From Burkholderia sp. (GTDB lineage Bacteria > Pseudomonadota > Gammaproteobacteria > Burkholderiales > Burkholderiaceae): DNA of 64,000 nucleotides. The stretch is taken from contig CP144361.1 in assembly GCA_040954445.1 (NCBI GenBank), forward strand, positions 1,364,001-1,428,000, given 5' to 3'. Positions 56,719-64,000 of this stretch are shown piece by piece (within the stretch, counting starts at the first letter, position 1; each line of letters begins with the position of its first letter). The notes beneath the pieces were generated by a model that was given only the letters and a program-made list of their open reading frames with translations, ran no database searches and was not told the DNA's origin. A program made the translations under genes and the position numbers.

Positions 56719-56880
56719 GGCGTTGTTGCATAAATCAAGCGCGAAGACGCAATGGCATCCACGGGCATATTGATCACGAATTTCGGATCAATAATTTCAG
56801 GCGATATGAACGGATTGCGGACGAGCGAGGTCCGCAATCCGTTCCGTTGCGTCCTCACACTCGATTTATGCAACAACGCC
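56719..56880. mobile_element. 162-bp IS903 mini-element (two right ends) with 9-bp target duplication
   Basis: It has complete IS903 ends at both sides, both derived from the right end, in inverted orientation. CCGTCCTTG precedes it (56710-56718) and follows it (56881-56889), which is the target duplication size of IS903. It codes for nothing, so it must have been moved by a transposase acting in trans. Confidence 0.92.
56768..56793. repeat. 26-bp IS630-type palindrome nested in the mini-element
   Basis: Intact IS903 ends read GGGCATAATTTCAGG. Here the TA is replaced by TA-TTGATCACGAATTTCGG-ATCAA-TA. Removing 24 bp restores the IS903 sequence exactly, as expected for insertion with TA duplication. 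Confidence 0.85.
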
Positions 56881-57859
56881 CCGTCCTTGCCAGAATACCC
56901 GATGCCATACCCACACGTGGTCGCCCGTGTCTATACGGCGCGATACGCTGATTCAGGCATGACTTGGCGTGAAGACCGTCTATCGATTGACATTGCGCGC
57001 CCTGCAAGGTTTCACCCAAAGTCTGCGCGCTCTGGCCTTCCCGAGCTTGCCGGTGCCGAATCACCACGCTCTGTCGCCGGGCAAAAACGCTTGATGTCAA
57101 ACTGCCGATCCTTCGTGACAAGGAACCAGATCCATCTAATTGTCGACAGCACCGGTCTGAAGGTTTATGGAGAAGGTGAATGGAAGGTTGCACCAGCACG
57201 GCTACTCGAAGCGGCGCATGTGGCGTAAAGTCCATCTCGCGCTCAACGCGAATACGGGTCAAGTGCATGCCGCGCTAATGACGAATCAGAACGTGGCTGA
57301 CGGTGACGCTCTGGCTAAGTTGCTCGACCAGATTCCACGCGAAGAACAAATCGATGTCATCGGCGGTGATGGTGCCTACGACACCAAGCCATGCGACCAT
57401 TGCTGCACGCAGTGCTATTCCTTCGATTCCGCCACGCGAGGGTGCCGTTCATTGGCCAGCGGATATGCCCGGTGCGGCGTGGCGTAATGGCGCGGTTGAT
57501 GCAATTGCCCGTGACGGTCGTCGAGAATGGAAGCAAGACAGTGGCTACCACCGGCGATCGCTTGCGATGTATCGGTTCAAGACCCTCACCGGCAACTGTC
57601 TCTGGGCGCATCACACCGACTCGCAGGCGAACCCGAGGTCGCCGTTCGCGTAGGCGTCATCAAAAAACCGCATGGCGGACCTCGCTCGTCCACAATCCGT
57701 TCGTTTCGCTGAAATTATGCCTGTCGATGTCACTGCGTCCTCACGCTCGATTTATGCAACAACGCCCATTTTCTTTGCCATGCACGGAATTTACGAGTTG
57801 GCGAAGATATTGCACTTCAGATTTGAGGCCACTGGAATTCGATAACGGGCGCGGTGCTC

Positions 57860-58135
57860 TCACACGCCGCGCAACATTTCCAGCAGCCGCGCAACATCCG
57901 CGCCGGCAAGGTCGCCTTCCGGTTCCTTGCGTGCAAGCAGCAAGTCTATCAGGTCGTTGTCGGATAGTTCGAGCAGGCGGGTTAACGCGCCCACGTCGGT
58001 ATCGGTGAGGTCATGCGCGTATCTGATGAAAAAACGCTCGATTATGAGATCGTTCTCCAGCAGACCGCGCCGCGCGCGCCAGCGCAGGCGCGCGCGGCGG
58101 TGCGGGTCGGACTGGTGGGACTGTTCGTACAACAT
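57860..58135 (-). CDS. sdhE: SdhE, FAD assembly factor for succinate dehydrogenase
   Basis: Small protein that promotes covalent flavinylation of SdhA. The 91-residue product has the family RGxxE motif in WRARRGLLENDLIIERFF (about 19-36). ATG at 58135, 11 bp after the sdhB stop, so it is co-transcribed with sdhCDAB. gltA, which should follow, is absent; a 93-bp unassigned stretch (57767-57859) then leads into an IS903 copy. Complete. Confidence 0.9.
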   Translation of the reverse strand: MLYEQSHQSDPHRRARLRWRARRGLLENDLIIERFFIRYAHDLTDTDVGALTRLLELSDNDLIDLLLARKEPEGDLAGADVARLLEMLRGV

Positions 58136-58146
58136 GTAGAATCAGC

Positions 58147-58848
58147 TCAAACCGCGCGGCGAACCATCAATTCCTTGATCTTGCTGATCGCCTTGGTCGG
58201 GTTCAGACCTTTCGGGCAGACGTCGACGCAATTCATGATCGTATGGCAACGGAATAGACGGTACGGATCCTCGAGATTGTCGAGGCGTTCGGCGGTGGCC
58301 TCGTCGCGACTGTCGGCGATAAAGCGGTAGGCCTGCAGCAGGCCAGCCGGGCCGACGAACTTGTCCGGGTTCCACCAGAAGCTGGGACACGAGGTCGAGC
58401 AACTGGCGCACAGGATGCACTCATAGACGCCGTCGAGCTCCTCGCGCTCTTCCGGCGACTGCAGGCGTTCCTTCTCGGGCGGCGGCGTGTCGTTGAGCAG
58501 GAACGGCTTGATCGAGTGATACTGGTTGAAGAAGTGCGTCATGTCGACGATCAGATCGCGCACCACCGGCAGGCCCGGCAGAGGTCGTAGCACAATCTTC
58601 TGCGGCAGCTCGTTCAGGTTCGTGAGGCATGCCAGGCCGTTCTTGCCGTTGATGTTCATTGCGTCCGAGCCGCACACGCCTTCGCGGCAGGAACGACGGA
58701 ACGACAGAGTTTCGTCGACTTCCTTGAGCTTGACGAGCGCATCGAGCAGCATACGTTCATGCGTGAGCCCGAGCTCGTACGTCTGCATATGTGGTGCCGC
58801 ATCCTTGTCCGGATCGTAACGATAGATTTCGAAAATGCGTTTTTTCAT
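58147..58848 (-). CDS. sdhB: SdhB, succinate dehydrogenase iron-sulfur subunit
   Basis: Carries the 2Fe-2S, 4Fe-4S and 3Fe-4S centres between SdhA and quinone. The 233-residue product has [22 protein letters not shown] (2Fe-2S), [12 protein letters not shown] and [15 protein letters not shown]. Complete. ATG at 58848, 25 bp after the native sdhA stop. Confidence 0.96.
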   Translation of the reverse strand: MKKRIFEIYRYDPDKDAAPHMQTYELGLTHERMLLDALVKLKEVDETLSFRRSCREGVCGSDAMNINGKNGLACLTNLNELPQKIVLRPLPGLPVVRDLIVDMTHFFNQYHSIKPFLLNDTPPPEKERLQSPEEREELDGVYECILCASCSTSCPSFWWNPDKFVGPAGLLQAYRFIADSRDEATAERLDNLEDPYRLFRCHTIMNCVDVCPKGLNPTKAISKIKELMVRRAV

Positions 58849-58873
58849 GGTCGGATTCCTCCACGGATTTGGC

Positions 58874-60650
58874 TTAGAACGTACGCGCCTTGGGCGGGAT
58901 AGATTCGACCGTCAGCGGCTGCATGTGGACCGGCTGGTAGTCGAGGCGGTCGCCTTCGCTGAACCACAGCGTGTGACGCATCCAGTTTTCGTCGTCGCGA
59001 TGTGGAAAGTCGTCCTGCGCATGCGCGCCGCGGCTTTCTTTGCGGGCTTCGGCCGAGCACCATCGTGGCACGCGCCACTTCAACGAGGTTCGCCACTTCG
59101 AGCGCTTCGACGCGCGCGGTATTGAACACCTTCGACTTGTCCTTCAGGTGGATGTGCTGGACACGCTCGGCCACTTTCTTGATGTCCTGCACGCCTTTGG
59201 CCAAAAGCGCCGAGGTGCGAAATACGCCCGCATGCTTCTGCATCGAACTGCGGATCTCGCTGGCGACGGTCTGCGCATATTCTCCCGAGCTTAAACTGTC
59301 GAGTTTGGCTAAGCGAGAGAGCGCGAAATTAGCTGCGTCTTTCGGCAGCGGCTTGTGCGTACGCTGCTTCTTGACGTATTCGACGATATGGTTACCAGCC
59401 GCGCGACCGAACACCAGCAAGTCGAGCAGCGAGTTGGTACCCAGTCGGTTCGCGCCATGCACTGAGACGCACGAGCACTCGCCGACGGCGTAGAAGCCGT
59501 TGATCGGGTCTGCATAGCCCTTCGAGGTACCAACCACCTGCCCATGGATATTGGTTGGGATGCCGCCCATCTGGTAATGGATAGTCGGCACAACTGGGAT
59601 CGGTTCCTTGATGCAGTCGACGTTCGCGAACTTCAGCGCGATCTCACGAATCGTCGGCAGACGCTTCATAATCCTCTCGGAACTAATGTGCGACAGATCG
59701 AGCAGCACGTAGTCTTTGTTCGGGCCCATGCCGCGGCCTTCCTTGATTTCCCGGTCCATCGAGCGCGAGACGAAGTCGCGCGGTGCCAGGTCCTTCAGCG
59801 TCGGTGCGTAGCGCTCCATGAAGCGCTCGCCGTCTGAGTTGCGCAGGATACCGCCTTCACCGCGTACGCCTTCGGTGATCAGCACGCCCGCACCGGCCAC
59901 TCCGGTCGGGTGGAACTGCCAAAACTCCATGTCCTGCAGAGGGATGCCTGAGCGGGCCGCCATGCCAAGGCCGTCACCGGTGTTGATAAAGGCGTTGGTC
60001 GAGGCCACGAAGATCCTGCCAGCACCACCAGTGGCGAACAGCGTGGTCTTGCCTTCGAGGATGTAGACGTCACCCGTTTCCATTTCTAAGGCGGTCACAC
60101 CGAGCACGTCGCCGTCCGCGTCACGGATTAGGTCGAGCGCCATCCATTCGACGAAGAACTGCGTCTTAGCCGCGACGTTCTGCTGGTACAGCGTGTGCAG
60201 CAGCGCGTGGCCAGTACGGTCAGCTGCCGCGCAGGCTCGCTGCACCGGTTTTTCGCCGTAGTTCGCGGTATGGCCGCCGAATGGGCGCTGGTAGATCGTG
60301 CCGTCGGCGTTACGGTCAAACGGCATGCCGAAGTGTTCGAGTTCGTAAACAGCATTCGGCGCTTCACGGCACATGAATTCGATCGCATCCTGGTCGCCAA
60401 GCCAGTCAGAACCCTTGATCGTGTCGTAGAAGTGGTAGTGCCAGTTATCTTCGCTCATATTGCCCAGCGAGGCGCCGATCCCTCCTTGTGCGGCTACCGT
60501 GTGCGAGCGCGTCGGGAAGACTTTCGACAGCACGCAGACCGACAGGCCCGCCCGCGCGAGTTCCAACGAGGCGCGCATCCCCGAGCCGCCCGCGCCGACA
60601 ATGACCACGTCGAACTTGCGACGCGGAAGAAAAGTATTGATTGCAGACAT
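58874..60650 (-). CDS. sdhA: SdhA, succinate dehydrogenase flavoprotein subunit, frameshifted near the C-terminus
   Basis: FAD subunit that oxidises succinate to fumarate. It has [14 protein letters not shown] (FAD), the flavin-linking His in SHTVAAQGG, and active-site HPTG and RGEGG loops. Codons run normally to VARATMV. There, at about 59057, one extra base shifts the frame. The native tail ([16 protein letters not shown] to PPKARTF) continues in another frame to the TAA at 58874. As written, translation ends at about 58845 with a foreign tail of about 65 residues, overlapping sdhB. The lost part includes the conserved RESRGAH motif, so activity is doubtful unless the base is an error. Confidence 0.88.
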
Positions 60651-60653
60651 ATT

Positions 60654-61022
60654 TTACTCTCTCCAGAGGATCTGCGCAGCATAGCCCGCGCACGCGAGCA
60701 GCCAGACGATTGTCAACGATTGCAGCAGCAGCCGCACGCCGAACGGCTTCACGTAATCCATCCAAATATCGCGAATGCCGATCCAAGCGTGATAGAACAG
60801 CGCCAACAGCGTGACGAAGGTCGCGAGCTTAATCCATTGCGTAGTGAAGATCGATGCCCAGCCGTCGTAGGAGAAATTGTGTGCAGCAAAGAACCAAGCG
60901 AGCAGGATCACAGTGTAGACCGCCATGATGACGCCGGTGATCCGTTGCGCGAGCCAGTCGCGCAGGCCGTAGTGAGCGCCGACGACGAGACGCTTCGAGC
61001 CGATTCGGTTGTTACTTGCCAT
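60654..61022 (-). CDS. sdhD: SdhD, succinate dehydrogenase membrane anchor
   Basis: Second heme b/quinone anchor subunit. The 122-residue product has three membrane segments. The heme-ligand His is in FYHAWIGIRDIWMDYVKP. ATG at 61022, four bases after the sdhC stop. Stop at 60654, immediately before the sdhA ATG. Complete. Confidence 0.94.
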   Translation of the reverse strand: MASNNRIGSKRLVVGAHYGLRDWLAQRITGVIMAVYTVILLAWFFAAHNFSYDGWASIFTTQWIKLATFVTLLALFYHAWIGIRDIWMDYVKPFGVRLLLQSLTIVWLLACAGYAAQILWRE

Positions 61023-61026
61023 TTTC

Positions 61027-61443
61027 TTAAAATGCTCCGAACAGTTTGAGCGCGAACACCAGCGTCAACGCTAGCGACACGACGAACACGACGATGGCCG
61101 TGCGTTTGCCGCTTTCCTTGGTGCTAGCGTCATGGTTGACGTCCATCAGCAGGTGGCGGATGCCGGCGCAGAAATGATGGAGAAACGCCCAGCCCAGCAC
61201 GAGGACGACCAGCTTGACGATGACGTTGGAGAGGAAGGCCTTGAAGACGTCAAAGCTGATTTCGGACGCCAGGCTCTTGTCGAGGAGGAACAGCAGGAAT
61301 GGAAGCGACAGGAATAGCAACGCACCGCTAATCCGGTGGAAGATCGAGAGTTGCCCCGCGATCGGTAGGCGGTAATGGCGAGTTATGTCTCCGATGCCGA
61401 TGTTCCGATACTTCGGTCGCGTTTTTTTTACTGCTTCAGTCAT
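61027..61443 (-). CDS. sdhC: SdhC, succinate dehydrogenase cytochrome b556 subunit
   Basis: First membrane anchor of complex II. The 138-residue product has three membrane segments. SIFHRISGALLFLSLP contributes to the quinone site, and HHFCAGIRHLLMDVNH contains the heme-ligating His. It is the first gene of sdhCDAB-sdhE. Only about 30 bp of native upstream sequence remain before an IS630 tip at 61475-61504, so its normal promoter is probably gone. Confidence 0.94.
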   Translation of the reverse strand: MTEAVKKTRPKYRNIGIGDITRHYRLPIAGQLSIFHRISGALLFLSLPFLLFLLDKSLASEISFDVFKAFLSNVIVKLVVLVLGWAFLHHFCAGIRHLLMDVNHDASTKESGKRTAIVVFVVSLALTLVFALKLFGAF

Positions 61444-61474
61444 GCTAGGCCTAATGTGTAGTTACACTCATTTA

Positions 61475-61504
61475 TGATTCAAGATCACGAATTTTTGATC
61501 AATA
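61475..61504 (+). mobile_element. IS630 right-end tip
   Basis: TGATTCAAGATCACGAATTT then TTGATCAATA; 30 bp matching the right terminal sequence, joined to an IS903 piece. Confidence 0.6.
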
Positions 61505-61918
61505 GAGCGGCATGCACTTGACCCATATTCACGTTGCAGCGGTTCGCTGTCGCGAAGGATCGGCAGTTCGACATCAAGCGTTTTTGCCCGGCGACAAAGT
61601 GTGGTGTACTTGGGCACTGGCACGCCTGGGAAGGCTAGGTCGCGCAGACTTTGGGTGAAACCTTGCAGGGCGCGCAACGTCAGTCGATAGACGGTCTTCA
61701 CGCCAAGTAATGCCTGAATCAGCGCATCGCCGTATAAACACGGGCGACCACGTGTGGGTATGGTGTTGGGTATTCTGGCAAGCACGGCTTCATCTATCCA
61801 TATCGTCACGATCCACCGGTTGATCAGGGCTGCATTATAGGCCGCCCAATTCCTGACACGGTAGCGAGCCTTCGGCTCATATGTCTTGTGCATGTCCTTG
61901 CGCATTTTCTTGGAAAAC
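61505..61918 (-). mobile_element. IS903-group internal fragment
   Basis: The transposase N-terminal half ([20 protein letters not shown] to LPILRDSEP) is open for about 125 codons, then deleted. No ends. Flanked on both sides by IS630-type sequence. Confidence 0.85.
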
Positions 61919-61920
61919 CC

Positions 61921-61942
61921 TTGATCCCGAATTGCGGATCAA
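61921..61942. repeat. 22-bp IS630-type palindrome
   Basis: TTGATCCCGAATTGCGGATC then AA. Smallest member of the palindrome series. It abuts the truncated IS903 start region. Confidence 0.65.
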
Positions 61943-61980
61943 CACTGACTTGTTCGCACGCCACGGTTCCCGGATCACGT

Positions 61981-62253
61981 ATGAAAACCCCTGAGCAGTC
62001 CGCCCCGTCCTCCTTGCCCAGCCAGTCCGAATCGCCGCTCGTGCCTGTCCCCAGCGACGTTCCGTTTGAGCCGAAGTCGATCCTCGCACAATTGCCGCAC
62101 CTGCCTGGCGTGTATCGCTACTACGCCGCTGGCGGCGCGGTGCTCTACGTTGGCAAAGCACGTAACCTGAACAAACGCGTCTCGAGTTACTTCAACAAGA
62201 CCCAGCCATCACTGCGAATCACGATGATGGTCACGCGCATTCGCAAAATCGAG
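61981..62253 (+). pseudogene. uvrC: UvrC N-terminal remnant
   Basis: UvrC makes the two incisions in nucleotide excision repair. The first 91 residues are present, including the GIY-YIG region ([23 protein letters not shown]) and TRIRKIE. At AAATCGAG the sequence switches into an IS903 right end and then an IS630-derived palindrome. The UvrB-interaction and RNase-H-like domains (about 600 residues) are gone, so the product cannot function in repair. Reading continues into a short IS-derived tail ending at 62301. Confidence 0.88.
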
Positions 62254-62281
62254 CGTGAGGACGCCATGGGATCAACGGGCA
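62247..62281 (-). mobile_element. IS903 right-end piece at the uvrC break
   Basis: AATCGAGCGTGAGGACGCCATGG...ACGGGCA. The first bases are shared between uvrC and IS903. It is cut at the GGGCA-TA site by the palindrome at 62282. Confidence 0.75.
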
Positions 62282-62399
62282 TATTGATCTGCAATTCATA
62301 ATCTTGAAATTTAAAAATCGCCCCTCATGCCTCGTTTTTTCATGGTCATTACATGAAGGAAGATTTTTCAATTTCAAAATCAAGAATTGCGAATCAATA
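62282..62399. repeat. IS630-derived palindrome (118 bp)
   Basis: Arms TATTGATCTGCAATTC...GAATTGCGAATCAATA with central CCTCATGCC...GGTCATTACATGAAGG. Moderately decayed. Confidence 0.83.
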
Positions 62400-62430
62400 A
62401 AAACGGTGGCGAATATCGCCGCCACCGTGC
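62399..62430 (-). terminator. Rho-independent terminator of glmM
   Basis: Stem ACGGTGGC/GCCACCGT with an internal GCGAATATCGCC extension, and TTTT following on the minus strand. 18 bp after the glmM stop. Confidence 0.8.
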
Positions 62431-62447
62431 ATTTTAATCACGCAGAC

Positions 62448-63801
62448 TCAGGCCGTTGCGAGTCGCACGGTGCCGGCAATCGCCTCAGCATGGCGCTGGG
62501 CATCGGTCGCCTCGCGGGCTTCGACCATCACGCGCAGCACCGACTCGGTGCCCGAAGTGCGGATCAGCACGCGTCCGCTTTCGCCGAGCTCGCGCTCGGC
62601 TGCGGCGATCGCGACCTGAATCGAGGCCTTGCCCTTCCAGTCGGCACCGGCCTTCATGCGCACGTTGATCAGCGTCTGCGGAAATAGCGCCACTCCTTCG
62701 AGGAGCTCGGCCAGCGTCTTTCCGCTGCGTTTGAGCGCCGCCAGTACCAGCAGCGCAGAGACGATGCCATCTCCGGTCGAGTGGCGGTCTAGCGAGAGGA
62801 TATGGCCCGAGCCCTCTGCGCCGAGCTTCCAGCCGCGCTTTCGCAACTGCTCAAGCACGTAGCGGTCGCCTACTGCCGCGCGCACGAAGGGCACGCCGAG
62901 CTTGTTGAGCGCGACCCCGACCGCAAGGTTCGTCATCAGCGTTCCGACCGTGCCAGGCACTTTACCGTCGGTCTCGATGCGATCCTTCGCCAGCACATAA
63001 AGCAGTTCATCGCCGTTGTAGAGACGCCCGACCGCGTCGACCACCAGCAGGCGATCAGCGTCGCCGTCCAGTGCGATGCCGAGATCTGCGCCATTTTCCT
63101 TGACGGTCGTGATCAGCGCCTCGGGCGCGGTCGTGCCAATCTTGTCGTTGATGTTGAAGCCGTTCGGCTTGACGCCGATCGGCACGATATCGGCACCCAG
63201 CTCGTGGAACACGTGCGGCGCGATCTGGTAGGCCGCGCCGTTCGCGCAATCGACCACCAGTTTCATGCGGCGCAGATCAAACGAAGCTGGGAAGGTGCTC
63301 TTGCAGAACTCGATGTAGCGACCGTTTGCGTCGTCGAGCCGGCGCGCCTTGCCGAGCCCGTCAGAGGCCTTACAAGCAAGCGGCTTGTCGAGCCAAGCCT
63401 CGATCTCGGCCTCGGTCTTGTCCGGAAGTTTGTTTCCGTCGGCAGAAAAACTTGATGCCGTTGTCATGATAGGGATTATGCGAGGCGCTGATCACCACCC
63501 CTGCGGCCAGGCGCAGCGCGCGCGTCAGGTAGGCAACCCCCGGCGTGGGCATTGGTCCAGCCAGCATCACATCCACGCCGGCCGCCGAGAAACCCGCCTC
63601 AAGCGCGGCCTCGAGCATGTAGCCCGAGACGCGCGTGTCCTTGCCGATCAGCACGGTCGGGCGACCGCTCGACGCGCGCGCGGTCGAATGCGCGAGGACC
63701 TTGCCGGCCGCGTAACCGAGCCGCAGCACGAAGTCGGGCATGATCGGCGACTCGCCGACCATGCCGCGGATCCCGTCCGTACCGAAATAACGACGTCCCA
63801 T
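62448..63801 (-). CDS. glmM: GlmM, phosphoglucosamine mutase, frameshifted
   Basis: Converts glucosamine-6-phosphate to glucosamine-1-phosphate for peptidoglycan and LPS. A strong AGGAGG lies before the ATG at 63801. The N-terminal part has GTDGIRG and the phosphoserine loop [15 protein letters not shown]. At a five-base T run (63446-63450) the frame shifts. The rest, [20 protein letters not shown] with metal-binding DGDADR and phosphate-binding [15 protein letters not shown], is open to 62448. If the shift were repaired the protein would have the usual length of about 452 residues. The enzyme is normally essential, so slippage or sequence error is possible. folP and ftsH, normally upstream, are missing. 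Confidence 0.87.
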
Positions 63802-63836
63802 GAATTTATTCCTCCTCGCATATTCATGCTTTGTGA

Positions 63837-63871
63837 ATGAAGTTCCTCGCCCAAAAGGGCGAGGTATCAAA
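63837..63871. repeat. Intergenic repeat copy E (truncated, upstream of glmM)
   Basis: ATGAAGTTCCTCGCCC then AAAAGGGCGAGGTATCAAAC. Only the first third of the repeat; the rest is cut by an IS903 tip. Confidence 0.75.
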
Positions 63872-63876
63872 CTGCG

Positions 63877-64000
63877 TTGTTGCATAATTGATCAAAAATA
63901 CGTTATCTTGAATCAAGTTGCATAACGAATTGGTTTGTGCATGAAATAGCGAGCGACACGGCGTGGTGATTTCTGGAAACGACGTAGATGGCTGATGAAC
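63877..64000 (-). mobile_element. IS903 tip joined to an IS630 right end (runs off the window)
   Basis: GCGTTGTTGCATAA (IS903 terminal repeat, first 14 bases) passes at a TA into ATTGATCAAAAATACG, the IS630 right end. About 110 bp of IS630 3' sequence follow, as at 2468. Confidence 0.75.

Larger units (their letters stand above)
56481..57766 (+). mobile_element. IS903-group IS carrying a nested mini-element
   Basis: Both ends are present. The transposase start (MRKSIHKTGEPKARYHVKNW) is interrupted at 56718 by a 162-bp mini-element and resumes at 56890. Further frame errors occur near 56940, 57130 and 57565. The element is dead. Confidence 0.93.

Overview
The window is a chromosomal segment of a beta-proteobacterium of the Burkholderia lineage. 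Family-level support comes from protein content and gene order: tig-clpP-clpX-lon, nuoABCDEF, leuCDB, sdhCDAB-sdhE, etfBA, ftsK-lolA, and serS next to a tRNA-Ser. Roughly a third or more of the sequence is insertion-sequence (IS) DNA, mostly broken, and several core genes carry frameshifts. That pattern suggests a host-restricted symbiont in active genome reduction, such as the reduced Burkholderia symbionts known from insects and leaf nodules. The lifestyle is inferred; the species cannot be named from this sequence alone.

Layout. 0-10 kb: IS copies around isolated hscB, miaB, trpA, serS and a tRNA-Ser(CGA). 10-16 kb: metNI and a class I/II aminotransferase between IS copies. 16-25 kb: the protein quality-control block lon, clpX, clpP, tig (all minus strand). 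25-34 kb: IS91, IS630 and IS903 relics around etfBA, an orphan 121-aa gene, wrbA and yihY, then a DnaA-box-like region at 32.7-33.05 kb. 34-39 kb: nuoA-F (minus strand), the first six genes of complex I. 39-46 kb: nested IS copies, a ferritin-like diiron protein and a SET-domain protein. 46-49.5 kb: leuC, leuD, leuB. 49.6-57.8 kb: IS copies, the 3' remnant of ftsK, a frameshifted lolA, and rluC. 57.8-61.5 kb: sdhCDAB-sdhE (minus strand). 61.5-64 kb: a truncated uvrC and a frameshifted glmM.

Mobile DNA. The dominant element is an IS5-family, IS903-group insertion sequence of about 1.12 kb. It has 18-bp ends GGCGTTGTTGCATAAATC and makes 9-bp target duplications. Two copies (33.2 and 39.6 kb) keep a complete DDE transposase. 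A second element of the IS630/Tc1 type (ends TATTGATC..., TA target) survives only as pieces. It has spawned palindromic derivatives of about 117-120 bp and even smaller ones of 22-50 bp. IS91-like and IS3-like relics are also present. The most striking structure is a three-level nest at 56.5-57.8 kb: an IS903 copy holds a 162-bp IS903 mini-element with perfect 9-bp target duplications, and that mini-element holds a 26-bp IS630-type palindrome at a TA.

Gene retention. What survives is core physiology: respiration (nuo, sdh, etf), leucine and tryptophan synthesis, methionine uptake, proteolysis and translation. Many conserved operons are cut exactly at an IS end: isc, miaB-phoH, trp, metNIQ, nuo, leuB-asd, sdh-gltA and ftsK. 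Single-base frameshifts in lolA, glmM, sdhA and the SET gene are either decay, tolerated slippage sites, or sequencing error. The sequence alone cannot decide.
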